From positions 1 to 59,951 of the forward strand of contig DAOTWP010000379.1 in assembly GCA_034435675.1 (NCBI GenBank): a stretch of 59,951 bases of DNA, in the 5' to 3' direction. The position numbers were made by a program, and so were the translations under genes. This DNA comes from DAOTWP01 sp034435675 (lineage in GTDB: Bacteria > Chloroflexota > Anaerolineae > Aggregatilineales > Phototrophicaceae). The notes beneath the pieces are model-generated. The model had not been told where the DNA came from and ran no database searches. It saw nothing but the letters and a program-made list of their open reading frames with translations. Positions 17,594-26,257 of the stretch are shown here, one piece after another (within the stretch, counting starts at the first letter, position 1; each line of letters opens with the position of its first letter).

Positions 17594-17939
17594 GCCCGCA
17601 GTCAGTGCAGGACATGCTTGATGCTAAGACAAACTTGTGAATAATACTTTTCACTTGTAGACAAGAAGATATATTTTCGATCCTTCTTATAGTATACACA
17701 AAATTCAGTACGGTTAAATAGTCAATCTTGGGGATGGTCATATGCGTCATCTAACACCGTAAGTATTAGCTTTGAAACGGAGTGTACAGGAATTAGTAGC
17801 CATAATTGATGTACGCAAACTAGAATTAATCTAGAGAATTCTGCCAATATTATGGATAATTTCTACAATTTGTGCATCAGCGCGAAACTAGTGTTATGAT
17901 ATCTGTATAGTGATTATCCAAGCAGATTGGCAGATACAG
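17594..17939. other. AT-rich divergent intergenic region
   Basis: This 346-base gap separates the minus-strand FHA gene from the plus-strand small gene at 17940. It is clearly AT-richer than the coding DNA. It contains the 11-mer TATAGTATACA at 17688-17698, also present in the 13855 promoter region, an imperfect palindrome around 17821-17841 (TAGAATTAATCTAGAGAATT), and TATGAT at 17895-17900, a possible -10 for the 17940 gene. No gene or RNA is evident. Confidence 0.5.
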
Positions 17940-18233
17940 ATGAGCCAACATATCACAGACTACGCGCCATTCTTCCGCGAAGGGCGGTTGTTTCTTCCCC
18001 GGCAGACGGTAGATTTGCTGCTCAATGCCGGTTTAGACAGTGCTGTTGCGGATGCTGCTGCAAGTGGGTTGGCGCTGGATGATGATCACGAGCAAATTGG
18101 TATTATTAGTCAAACACTGGTGAAGGCGCTGGGGCAGCTTGTGCTGGAGAATCCACAGGCGTTTGCGGAACTGAACTCCGACGAAGCGCAGTTCATGCTC
18201 ACCAACAGATCCAAACCTCTGGGCAAGCACTAA
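17940..18233 (+). CDS. Small hypothetical protein
   Basis: 97 residues from ATG 17940 (GTG 17910 is in frame but less likely). The sequence is soluble and helical (RQTVDLLLNAGLDSAVADAA, EQIGIISQTLVKALGQLVLE) with no signal peptide, membrane helix or recognisable motif. The reading frame has normal codon use for the region. It stands alone, convergent with the membrane protein gene at 18283. I do not recognise it. Confidence 0.55.
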   Translation: MSQHITDYAPFFREGRLFLPRQTVDLLLNAGLDSAVADAAASGLALDDDHEQIGIISQTLVKALGQLVLENPQAFAELNSDEAQFMLTNRSKPLGKH

Positions 18234-18282
18234 GCCGCCGCTGTGCGTCACCTACAGACCGCCGCGCCGTTTCAGCCGTTGC

Positions 18283-18840
18283 TCAGCTATTCTGCTGCCG
18301 CCGGGCATAGCGGTTGTTAAAGCGGGGGGTGGGCTGCCACAACGCCGCGTCTTCATGGTCTTCTGGCGCGCAGCTCAACAACACGCGGCGGTGGGGTTCT
18401 TCCAGAAAGTACACCGTATAGCGGTGTCCGCGGTCCAGCCATGGCGGCGGAGCCAGGCGTTTTTGAAAGCTGATTTCTTCCTCGCCATCGGTGTAAAACC
18501 GGTATGAATTCCAGAAGCGCCAGTTCACAAAACGATCCTGCTGGGCAATCAGTGTCATGTGCTGCACCGGAACGCGGGCATAGTGCCGGGCGCGCAGCGC
18601 CACCGGAATGACCATGAGCACCAGCGCTGCCAGCAGCAGGAACAGCCAACCCCCGCGCACAAACAGCGTCGCCAGTCGCACGCTGAATAACGCCGCCGCA
18701 GGAACTGCCAGCACCAGCAGCGTTACGAGTGGGGCGGTTGCCAGATCAAGCCACTGGCTAACGGCGAGTTTTCCATCGCGGTTTGCCAGCAGGCGTTTGC
18801 GCATTTCCGCGCTGACCACATCCCGCTTGTGTTTCTCCAT
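18283..18840 (-). CDS. Hypothetical membrane protein, two TM helices
   Basis: 185 residues from ATG 18840. Longer in-frame starts up to 19044 would run into the EamA gene and encode an Arg/Pro/Cys-rich stretch unlike real protein. A charged N-terminus (MEKHKRDVVSAEMRKRL) is followed by two hydrophobic helices (LDLATAPLVTLLVLAVPAAA and WLFLLLAALVLMVIPVAL), then a basic/aromatic soluble domain with FVNWRFWNSYRFYTDGEEEI and RRVLLSCAPEDHEDAALW. No known family recognised. It lies 103 bases downstream of the EamA gene and may be co-transcribed with it. Confidence 0.65.
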   Translation of the reverse strand: MEKHKRDVVSAEMRKRLLANRDGKLAVSQWLDLATAPLVTLLVLAVPAAALFSVRLATLFVRGGWLFLLLAALVLMVIPVALRARHYARVPVQHMTLIAQQDRFVNWRFWNSYRFYTDGEEEISFQKRLAPPPWLDRGHRYTVYFLEEPHRRVLLSCAPEDHEDAALWQPTPRFNNRYARRQQNS

Positions 18841-18943
18841 GTGCTTATCTCTGCCCGCCCACTTGCCTGCAATATACATATTATACGGTGTCCGCTGCGT
18901 TTGCAGGGTTGCAATTGCCGAATTATTGGGGGGATTTCTCCTG

Positions 18944-19939
18944 CTATGCCCCGCGCAAATCTGCCGGTGGTTGTGCCACTGTCGCCGGATGGGCGTGTGC
19001 CTTGCTGGCAACCGGGGCGCGGCGGAGTTGCAGCAGCACAACACTGGCGATAATCAGCAGACAGCCCACGAGCTGCACCGGCTGGAGCACCTCACCAAGC
19101 AGCAGCGCTGCCAGTGTCAGCGTTAGCAGCGGCTCCATGGTACTGAGGATGGCAGCGCGCGATGCGCCCAAGCGCTGAATACCTGCGTTCATCGTGAAGA
19201 TCGGCAGCACTGTGCTGAGACTCGCCAGCGCCAGCAGCAGCAGCCATGCCTCGACACTATTCGGCAGTGCCAGTCCTCGCAGCGGAATCAGCAGCAGGAG
19301 AAACAGCAGCGCGCCGGTAATGGTATAGGCGCTGCCACGCGCAGTTGCGCCCTGCCCACGCAGCAGGCGGCTGATGACCAGAAAGTAGATGGCGACAATC
19401 AGCGCATTGGCAAACGCCAGTGCAACACCCAACGTTGACCCGGTTGGCGCCTGGAGCTGCGCGGGCACAGTCAAGAGCCGGTCAAACAGCGGCAGCGGCA
19501 CAAATCCGGCAAAGAATTCCGGCGCGGTGAGCGCCACCCCCACGATAGTTATCAGCAGCGCCAGCCAACCGAGTCCCGACAGACGCTCGCCGAGTAACAC
19601 ACCGATGATGACGACCATCGCCGGATAGGTATAGAACAAAACGACATAAATGCCTGCGGGCAGCAGCGTCAGCCCGACAAATGCGGAAAGTGCTGCCAGC
19701 GTCATCAACAGCCCGGTAAGCAGCAGCGCTCCGCGTGGCAGCCGAATATTCGGCTGCGGCGCGCGGGTGATCGTGATTAGCAGCCAGATTAGTGGGGCAG
19801 CAAAGGCATAACGCCAGATGACTACGTCTACCGGGGTCAACCCGGTTTGGTTGAGCCATTTTGCCAGAATGGGCAGCAGGGCATAGCCAGCGGCGCAAAC
19901 CAGCAGGAGCAGGAATCCTTCGCGTTGCGTGCGATCCAT
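18944..19939 (-). CDS. EamA-family (DMT superfamily) transporter
   Basis: 331 residues with about ten hydrophobic helices arranged as two EamA repeats of five. The first repeat starts FLLLVCAAGYALLPILAKWL with the typical VDVVIWRYAFAAPLIW segment, and the second contains ALAFANALIVAIYFLVISRL and SRAAILSTMEPLLTLTLAAL. The latter is the hallmark region of drug/metabolite exporters. Substrate unknown: amino acids, metabolites or drugs are typical. The start at 19939 lies just downstream of the complex I terminator, so the gene is probably transcribed on its own. Confidence 0.88.
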   Translation of the reverse strand: MDRTQREGFLLLLVCAAGYALLPILAKWLNQTGLTPVDVVIWRYAFAAPLIWLLITITRAPQPNIRLPRGALLLTGLLMTLAALSAFVGLTLLPAGIYVVLFYTYPAMVVIIGVLLGERLSGLGWLALLITIVGVALTAPEFFAGFVPLPLFDRLLTVPAQLQAPTGSTLGVALAFANALIVAIYFLVISRLLRGQGATARGSAYTITGALLFLLLLIPLRGLALPNSVEAWLLLLALASLSTVLPIFTMNAGIQRLGASRAAILSTMEPLLTLTLAALLLGEVLQPVQLVGCLLIIASVVLLQLRRAPVASKAHAHPATVAQPPADLRGA

Positions 19940-19949
19940 AGTGGCTTAT

Positions 19950-19986
19950 CCTGAAAAAAGAATAGGGCGCAGGTACTCTGCACCCT
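19950..19986 (-). terminator. Intrinsic terminator of the nuo operon
   Basis: On the minus strand, AGGGTGCAG / CTGCGCCCT (9 bp, one wobble-like mismatch, 5-base loop) is followed by ATTCTTTTTTC. It lies 54 bases after the nuoN stop and directly before the EamA start codon. Confidence 0.75.
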
Positions 19987-20008
19987 AATGCTAGATGTTA
20001 TTGATAAC

Positions 20009-20024
20009 GGCGGCTAGAGCCGCC
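20009..20024. repeat. GC-rich palindrome after nuoN
   Basis: GGCGGC / GCCGCC with a TAGA loop, 16 bases past the nuoN stop and upstream of the U-tract terminator. It could protect the operon's 3' end. Confidence 0.45.
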
Positions 20025-20039
20025 AAAACCGCCGAACTG

Positions 20040-21554
20040 CTATGGAAGCAGGGTGGTTGCTATCGTCACGGTATCGGTCAGCGCGGTTGCCAGCGCCGGG
20101 AAAATGCCCAGCAGAATAGTTCCTGCCAGCGCCGCGTAGATCGTCCACGTAACATAAGGCGTTGCGCCTGCTGCCGGGGAGCCTTCCGCCTCGTCAGCAC
20201 GCAGATACATGTTGACGATGATGCGCACATAGTAGAATGCGCTGACGACGCTGGTTAACACGCCGATGATTGCCAGGGGGACAAGGTCTGCCTGCAAGGT
20301 TGCCAGGAAGACAAACCACTTGCCGATGAAACCACCCGTCAGCGGAATACCGATCAGGCTGAGCATAAACACCGCCATTGCCACGGCAAGCATTGGCTGA
20401 GACTTCGACAGCCCGATGAAGTCTTTGAGGTCGGTGCCCGTGCCGTCGACGTTTTCCAGCGCCAGCACCACCGCGAACGCGCCAAGGTTGGTGAACATAT
20501 ACGCCAGCAGGTAAACCAGCGCCCCGCGCACCGCCGCATCCCCGACCCCAGCACTACCCGACGATGCGACTGCCATCAGGATATACCCGGCGTGGGCAAT
20601 CGAGGAGTACGCCAGCATACGTTTGACATTGGTCTGTGAGATTGCCACGAAGTTGGCAAGAATCAGCGTTGCGGCGGCTATCAGCCAGATCGTTGTCTGC
20701 CATGCCGTCACCGCACCAGTCTCGCCCAGCGCCAGCGTGGGCAGCGCCACCAGCATAATGCGCAGCAGCGCTGCGAACCCGCCGATTTTGGCACCTACAC
20801 TCATGAACGCAGTAATCGGGGTCGGCGCGCCTTCGTAGACATCAGGTGTCCACATGTGGAAAGGCACGACAGCCACCTTGAAGCCCAAGCCGACGATCAT
20901 CAAGCCAGCACCCAGCAGCAGGAACACCAGTCCGGTGCCGCCAACTGCAACAATGCTGCTCACCCCGGCAAAGATCTCCGGCAGATTGGTGGTCCCCGTT
21001 GCGCCATAGACCAGCGCCGCGCCGTAAACGAAGAATGCGCTGGCAAATGCCCCCAGCACGAAATACTTCATGCCGCTTTCTTCGCTCTTGACATCAGGCG
21101 CGCGGAATGCCGACAGCACATATAGCGGGATGCTCAACAGTTCCAGCGCGACAAAGATCATCACCAGATCGTTTGCCCCTGCCATGAACATCATCCCACT
21201 GGTGGCAAAAAGCATCAGCGAATAATACTCCCCACGTTCAATGCCATAGCGCTTGACATAGTCAATGCTCAGCAGGACGGAGAAAAACGCCGTCATCAGA
21301 ATGACAATATTCAGGTAGCCGGTGAACTGATCCGCGACATACATCCCCAGAAAGCTGTCGCCACTGTTGTTGAACGTCAGCAGGTTCACCACGAAACTAA
21401 AGACAATGCCCGCCAGCGCTGCAAAGGCAGTGAAATGTTTGCGCTCTCTCGCCACAAACAGGTCAAAGAGCAGCAGCACACAGGTGCCCAGCGCCAGCGA
21501 AAGGGGGGGCAGCACTGCCCCCACATTCAGGTCTGCAAAACTTGGAACATTCAT
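20040..21554 (-). CDS. nuoN: NADH-quinone oxidoreductase subunit N
   Basis: 504 residues from ATG 21554; GTG 21560 is an alternative. NuoN is one of three antiporter-like membrane subunits that pump protons in complex I. It has about 14 helices and the conserved antiporter region VAVVPFHMWTPDVYEGAPTP. The half-channel lysines sit in GLGFKVAVVPFH and near ISQTNVKRMLAYSSIAHAGY. The broken helix region PLTGGFIGKWF is intact. It is last in the operon, followed by a terminator. Length and motifs are ordinary. Confidence 0.96.
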   Translation of the reverse strand: MNVPSFADLNVGAVLPPLSLALGTCVLLLFDLFVARERKHFTAFAALAGIVFSFVVNLLTFNNSGDSFLGMYVADQFTGYLNIVILMTAFFSVLLSIDYVKRYGIERGEYYSLMLFATSGMMFMAGANDLVMIFVALELLSIPLYVLSAFRAPDVKSEESGMKYFVLGAFASAFFVYGAALVYGATGTTNLPEIFAGVSSIVAVGGTGLVFLLLGAGLMIVGLGFKVAVVPFHMWTPDVYEGAPTPITAFMSVGAKIGGFAALLRIMLVALPTLALGETGAVTAWQTTIWLIAAATLILANFVAISQTNVKRMLAYSSIAHAGYILMAVASSGSAGVGDAAVRGALVYLLAYMFTNLGAFAVVLALENVDGTGTDLKDFIGLSKSQPMLAVAMAVFMLSLIGIPLTGGFIGKWFVFLATLQADLVPLAIIGVLTSVVSAFYYVRIIVNMYLRADEAEGSPAAGATPYVTWTIYAALAGTILLGIFPALATALTDTVTIATTLLP

Positions 21555-21572
21555 CAACACGTGCTCCCGTCG

Positions 21573-23210
21573 CTAAGGGTTTTGCAGGGCGCTGCTGTTT
21601 GCTACAACGTCTGCCACCTGCGGATTACCCAGCGTGACGCCGACCTCAGCCAGCGGATCGACCTGCACCAACTGCACCGCGCTGCGGGCTTCGACACTTG
21701 TCACGAGCGCATTGGTTGTGCTGTCCAGCATGTTAAAGAACGGGGCGGGCTGCAACCCGATGAAAATGCACAACACCAGAATCGGGATCAACACAGCCAG
21801 TTCCTGCCAGTGCAATTGCGGCAGGTGCTTGTTTTCTTCTTTATCCAGTTCGCCCATGTAGACTTTCTGGAACATGTACAGCATATAGATCGCCGCCAGA
21901 ATGACGCCCAGCGTGGCGAAAAGCGCGAAGAAGAAGCCCAGAATGGCGCTGCCCAGCGTGCCCATCAGAATGGTGAATTCACCGACGAAACCGTTCAGCC
22001 CTGGCAGTCCCATGCTGGCAAGTACGATCACCAGACTGATGCCGCCAAAGACGGGCATTGCCTTCCAGATACCGCCGTAGGCACTCATCGCTTTGGTGTG
22101 TCGCCGTTCATAGAGCATACCAACGAGCAAGAACAAGCCGCCCGTGCTCAAACCGTGATTGACCATTTGCAGCACGCCGCCCTGAATGCCCTGGGCGTTG
22201 AGGGCGAAGATGCCCAGCACCACAAACCCCAGATGGCTCACCGAGGAATAAGCGACTAGTTTCTTGATGTCCGTCTGCGCGTAGCTGACCCATGCGCCAT
22301 AGATGATACCAATGATTGCCAGCACGGCAATCACAGGCGCCCAAGCGACGCTTGCCTCTGGGAACAGCGACAGGTTGAAACGCACCAGACCATACGTGCC
22401 CATTTTCAGCAGCACACCAGCCAGGATTACCGATCCGGCGGTGGGAGCCTGCACGTGCGCGTCCGGCAGCCAGCTATGCAGAGGCCAAATCGGCACTTTG
22501 ATGGCAAAAGCGAGGAAGAAACCGAGGAACAGGAAGGACTGCGGGCTGAACAAGCCGTCAAATGGCAGGACAAGCTGCCCGCTTTCCATCTGGGCGACGA
22601 TTTCCGGCAGCACAAACGTCCCTGCCGCATTGCCGACAAACAGAATTGCCAGCAGCATCAGAATCGAGCCTGCCATGGTGTACAGGAAGAATTTCACGGC
22701 TGCGTAGACGCGCTGTTCAGCGCCCCAGATGCCGATCAGGAAATACATCGGCACCAGCGTGATTTCCCAGAAGATGTAGAAAATCACGAGGTCAAGTGTC
22801 ACGAACACGCCGATCATCGCCCATTCAAGCAGCAGCATGAAAATGAAATACAGCTTGATGCGTCCCCGTTCTTCAAAGATGCCGCTGCGGAACGATGACA
22901 AAATCGCCAGCGGCATAATGAAAGTGGTCAGCAGCACCAGCAGCAGGCTGATACCATCCACGCCGACATAGTAGCTGATACCATAGGTCGGCAGCCAGTC
23001 ATTACGCTGTACCATCTGGTAGCCGGACTGAGTAGCATCGAATGCCGCCCACATCAGCAGCGAAGCGACGAACGTCGCAATGCTGAACCCCAACGCTGTC
23101 CACTTGATCGCATCCTTCTGCGTTTCTTCACGCATGAAGAACAGGATCGTCAAGCCAACCATGGGCAGAAACAGCGTGATTGTCGTTAAAGAAAGTCCAG
23201 TTGCTTCCAT
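21573..23210 (-). CDS. nuoM: NADH-quinone oxidoreductase subunit M
   Basis: 545 residues from ATG 23210, with AAGGA six bases upstream; the frame stays open to 23264. It is a proton-pumping antiporter-like subunit of complex I with about 14 TM helices. Key residues are visible: the Glu of LLLEWAMIGVF (equivalent to E. coli Glu144), the Lys of FAIKVPIWPLHSWLPDAHVQ (Lys234 equivalent) and the Lys of AQTDIKKLVAYSSVSHLGFV. The nuoN start follows after an 18-base gap, so the two are probably translated together. Confidence 0.97.
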   Translation of the reverse strand: MEATGLSLTTITLFLPMVGLTILFFMREETQKDAIKWTALGFSIATFVASLLMWAAFDATQSGYQMVQRNDWLPTYGISYYVGVDGISLLLVLLTTFIMPLAILSSFRSGIFEERGRIKLYFIFMLLLEWAMIGVFVTLDLVIFYIFWEITLVPMYFLIGIWGAEQRVYAAVKFFLYTMAGSILMLLAILFVGNAAGTFVLPEIVAQMESGQLVLPFDGLFSPQSFLFLGFFLAFAIKVPIWPLHSWLPDAHVQAPTAGSVILAGVLLKMGTYGLVRFNLSLFPEASVAWAPVIAVLAIIGIIYGAWVSYAQTDIKKLVAYSSVSHLGFVVLGIFALNAQGIQGGVLQMVNHGLSTGGLFLLVGMLYERRHTKAMSAYGGIWKAMPVFGGISLVIVLASMGLPGLNGFVGEFTILMGTLGSAILGFFFALFATLGVILAAIYMLYMFQKVYMGELDKEENKHLPQLHWQELAVLIPILVLCIFIGLQPAPFFNMLDSTTNALVTSVEARSAVQLVQVDPLAEVGVTLGNPQVADVVANSSALQNP

Positions 23211-23241
23211 AATCGTCCTTGTTCTCCTAATCGCAGAGGCG

Positions 23242-23266
23242 GGGTACGCAGGCGGGCTGCGCACCC
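23242..23266. repeat. Palindrome in the nuoL-nuoM gap
   Basis: GGGTACGCAG / CTGCGCACCC (10 bp, one mismatch, loop GCGGG) between the nuoL stop and the nuoM start. It resembles the AGGGTGCAG stem of the terminator after nuoN. Confidence 0.6.
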
Positions 23267-23287
23267 TACAGGCGCGTGTTTAACGTG

Positions 23288-25795
23288 TTAACCGCCGTTT
23301 TGCAGCAGCGGGAGCAGCAGAATAAGCAGCACCAGCACCACACCCAGCAGCACACCGACGGCGTAAGTGCGCACATACCCGGTTTGCACCCGGCGCATGA
23401 GTCCGCTGACACGGCGCACCACCGAACCAATCCCATTTACTGCCCCGTCAATAATTCCCAGATCAACCGGTTTGCCCAGCAACCGGGAAATAGCATTGAA
23501 GCCGTCCCGCACGACGGTGTTGTGAAAATAATCGTGCCAGAACGCCTGGTCAACCATATCCGCCAGGAAGCGTCCAGTGCGCTGGAACGGGGCGACAAAG
23601 AGGCGGTGATACAGTTCATCCACATACAGCCGATGATGCGACAGCAACCAGATCAGCCCAAAATTGGGATTGACTTGCAGCGGGTCTTTGCGGTTTGACG
23701 TCAGTGCTTTGCCGCCGCCGTAAATTGAGCGTGCGAGAAAGATACCGCCCAAACCAAGCGTCAGCGCACCGAGTGCGATTGCCAGTTGGAAGTCCGGGAT
23801 ACTGCCAGTAGAGATGCTTGATTCCAGCAAATGCCCAAGCTGGTGCACCCCGTAAACGCCATCCAGCCCAAAGGCGAGGATACCCGCGCCGGAGGGGATG
23901 TTGATAAAGCCCATCAGGACTGCGCCAATTGCCAGCACGATCAGCGGGACGGTCATCAGTGAACCGCTCTCGCTGGCGTGTTCGGCGGCTTCTGTGCGCG
24001 GCTTGCCAAAGAACACCATCTCAAGCTGCCGCCACATATAGAAAGCGGTGAATGCTGCTGCGCCCAGCAGGATACCCAGCACCAGATACCCCTTGATGTC
24101 ACCTTTTTCCAACCCGACCAGCCATGCATCGGCGAGGATTTCGTCTTTCGACCAGAATCCGGCGAACGGGAAGATGCCCGCCAGCGCCAGCGTGCCGATG
24201 ATGTAGGTCCAGAAGGTCACCGGCATTTTACGGCGCAGCCCGCCCATATTGCGCATATCCTGCGGGTCGAATTCTTCTTCGTCTGCGTGATGTTGATCAT
24301 GCCCATGATGCCCGGTGTGGTGGTGTCCGTGTTCCATGCCGTGAATGACCGAGCCGCTGCCAAGGAACAGCAGCGCCTTAAATACCGCATGGGTAATCAG
24401 GTGAAACATTGCCGCCACATAAGCGCCAATGCCTACCGCAGCCACCATAAAACCAAGCTGGCTGATGGTGCTGTATGCCAGCACACGCTTGATATCCCAC
24501 TGCCCCATGGCAATAAACCCCGCCATGATCGCTGTGGTTGCGCCGGTCATCGCCACAATAAACGAGGTCAAATCCGCGTTGTAATACAGCACATTACTGC
24601 GCACCATCATGTACACGCCCGCTGTGACCATCGTCGCAGCGTGGATCAGCGCGCTGACCGGGGTTGGACCTGCCATTGCGTCCGGCAGCCAGACAAACAG
24701 CGGAATTTGCGCTGATTTACCCATCGCGCCGATCAGCATGAACAGCGTGATGAGTTCGATCATCGTCTGGATATCGAGTGCGAATGGGCCAAAGTAGACG
24801 GTTCTGCCGCGCTGAATTTGCGCACCATTTTCATCCACGAACACGCGCCCGTTGTAGGCATATGGTTCTGCCAGTGTTTCGCCTTCGTTCAGCGCCAGCA
24901 GGCGCTCCGCCTGCCCAAATACACCCAATTGAGACAGGGACAACGCTTCGTTGTCCGTCGGACGCGCGATAGCGGCTTCCTCGCCGTGCTCACCTTCAGC
25001 GGCAGTGGCTTCGCCTTCAGTGTGGGTTTCACCCTCAGCAGCGGCAGCGGGTTCCTCGCTGTGGGTTTCGCTTTCGGCTGGAGCAGCTTCTTCGCTATGC
25101 GCTGCCTCTTCTTCAGCCAGCTCGCGCGCCAGGTCCACGTTGACGACTTCACCGGGTTTATAGAAGTCCAGCGTTCCGAAGGTGAAGAACATCAGGAACA
25201 AGCCCATCAACAGCCCAAAGTCGCCAATACGGTTGACAATGAATGCCTTCCGCGCAGCGTTGCTGTTGCGCCATCCAACACCCTTCGCCTTGTCCCACCA
25301 GAAGCCGATCAGCAGGTAGGAGCACAGCCCCACACCTTCCCAGCCGACAAACATCATCAGGAAGTTGTTGCCGGTAACAAGGATCAGCATGAAGACAAGG
25401 AACATATTCATGAACACGAAGAAGCGCGCGAACCGCTCATCTCCGTGCATATAGCCAATCGCGTAGACGTGGATCAGCGTGCCGACGCCAGTCACGACCA
25501 GCATCATCGCCACACTGAGCGAGTCTACGCGCTGCTGCCAGCCAATTTCCAGACCAATTGATGGGATGCGCAGCCAGCCATCTAACAACGGTGGATTGAC
25601 AACCGCAGGCTCACCATGATTGCTGCCCAGATAAAAGAACAACAACAGCGCCACAAAAAACGCAAGCGCTGCGGCGGTTGAGCCGACAATGCCCGCGGCG
25701 CGCTCGCCCATCCGTGCTCCCCAGAACAGGTTAATAAATGCACCTATTGCAGGGATCAGGACGACGAGCGTTACAATCTGTGGAAAGGTTTCCAT
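23288..25795 (-). CDS. nuoL: NADH-quinone oxidoreductase subunit L, with enlarged loops
   Basis: 835 residues against about 610-650 usually. NuoL is the distal proton-pumping subunit and carries the lateral helix. Core motifs are intact: GWEGVGLCSYLLIGFW (Glu153, equivalent to Glu144), GAMGKSAQIPLFVWLPDAM (Lys360, equivalent to Lys229), AATMVTAGVYM and VLAYSTISQLGFM. Two features are odd. A roughly 100-residue extra segment (about 212-335) includes a Glu/Ala/His-rich acidic stretch (226-275). A second loop at 486-503 has ten histidines (MEHGHHHTGHHGHDQHH). Reading frame and flanking helices are continuous, so these look like real insertions. Confidence 0.96.
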   Translation of the reverse strand: METFPQIVTLVVLIPAIGAFINLFWGARMGERAAGIVGSTAAALAFFVALLLFFYLGSNHGEPAVVNPPLLDGWLRIPSIGLEIGWQQRVDSLSVAMMLVVTGVGTLIHVYAIGYMHGDERFARFFVFMNMFLVFMLILVTGNNFLMMFVGWEGVGLCSYLLIGFWWDKAKGVGWRNSNAARKAFIVNRIGDFGLLMGLFLMFFTFGTLDFYKPGEVVNVDLARELAEEEAAHSEEAAPAESETHSEEPAAAAEGETHTEGEATAAEGEHGEEAAIARPTDNEALSLSQLGVFGQAERLLALNEGETLAEPYAYNGRVFVDENGAQIQRGRTVYFGPFALDIQTMIELITLFMLIGAMGKSAQIPLFVWLPDAMAGPTPVSALIHAATMVTAGVYMMVRSNVLYYNADLTSFIVAMTGATTAIMAGFIAMGQWDIKRVLAYSTISQLGFMVAAVGIGAYVAAMFHLITHAVFKALLFLGSGSVIHGMEHGHHHTGHHGHDQHHADEEEFDPQDMRNMGGLRRKMPVTFWTYIIGTLALAGIFPFAGFWSKDEILADAWLVGLEKGDIKGYLVLGILLGAAAFTAFYMWRQLEMVFFGKPRTEAAEHASESGSLMTVPLIVLAIGAVLMGFINIPSGAGILAFGLDGVYGVHQLGHLLESSISTGSIPDFQLAIALGALTLGLGGIFLARSIYGGGKALTSNRKDPLQVNPNFGLIWLLSHHRLYVDELYHRLFVAPFQRTGRFLADMVDQAFWHDYFHNTVVRDGFNAISRLLGKPVDLGIIDGAVNGIGSVVRRVSGLMRRVQTGYVRTYAVGVLLGVVLVLLILLLPLLQNGG

Positions 25796-25903
25796 AACGA
25801 ACGCCTCTTTTCGGCAAACTGCGAGTGGGGACTCACACAGTCACTCACACTGCGCCACAAGCTGCATGGATAATAAGGGTGGGCGGCTCCCAACACTTGA
25901 GAA

Positions 25904-26206
25904 CTACCCCTCCATCTGGTGCAATTCGTCAATATCAATGCTGTGTTTGGTGCGAAAGATGGCGACGATCAGCGCCAGCCCCACCGCGACCTCGGCAGCA
26001 GCAACCGTAATGATGAAAAAGACAAACAAATGTCCATCTACGTTGCCCCACTGCCGGGCGAATGCTACCAGCGCAAGGTTGGTCGCGTTCAGCATCAGTT
26101 CGACCGACATGAACACGAGGATGGCATTGCGGCGCAGCAGCACACCCATTGCCCCCAGCACGAACAGCACCATACTCAACATGACAAATGCTTCGATCTG
26201 TACCAT
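25904..26206 (-). CDS. nuoK: NADH-quinone oxidoreductase subunit K
   Basis: 100 residues from ATG 26206 (AAGGGG upstream), the usual NuoK length; ATG 26233 would add nine. Three TM helices with the conserved buried glutamates in MSVELMLNATNLALVAF (Glu36 equivalent) and TVAAAEVAVGLALIV (Glu72 equivalent). These form part of the membrane-arm proton channel next to NuoJ, NuoA and NuoN. It lies between nuoJ and nuoL. Confidence 0.97.
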   Translation of the reverse strand: MVQIEAFVMLSMVLFVLGAMGVLLRRNAILVFMSVELMLNATNLALVAFARQWGNVDGHLFVFFIITVAAAEVAVGLALIVAIFRTKHSIDIDELHQMEG

Positions 26207-26257
26207 CGAGAATTCCCCTTGGAAGCGGCGCATTGCTGCCTGCCGCCGCGATGATTG

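Noticed and set aside
20040..25795. NuoL/M/N as an Mrp-type sodium/proton antiporter
   Set aside because: All 14 nuo genes are present in order and the subunits carry complex I features; no mrp-specific small genes are seen.
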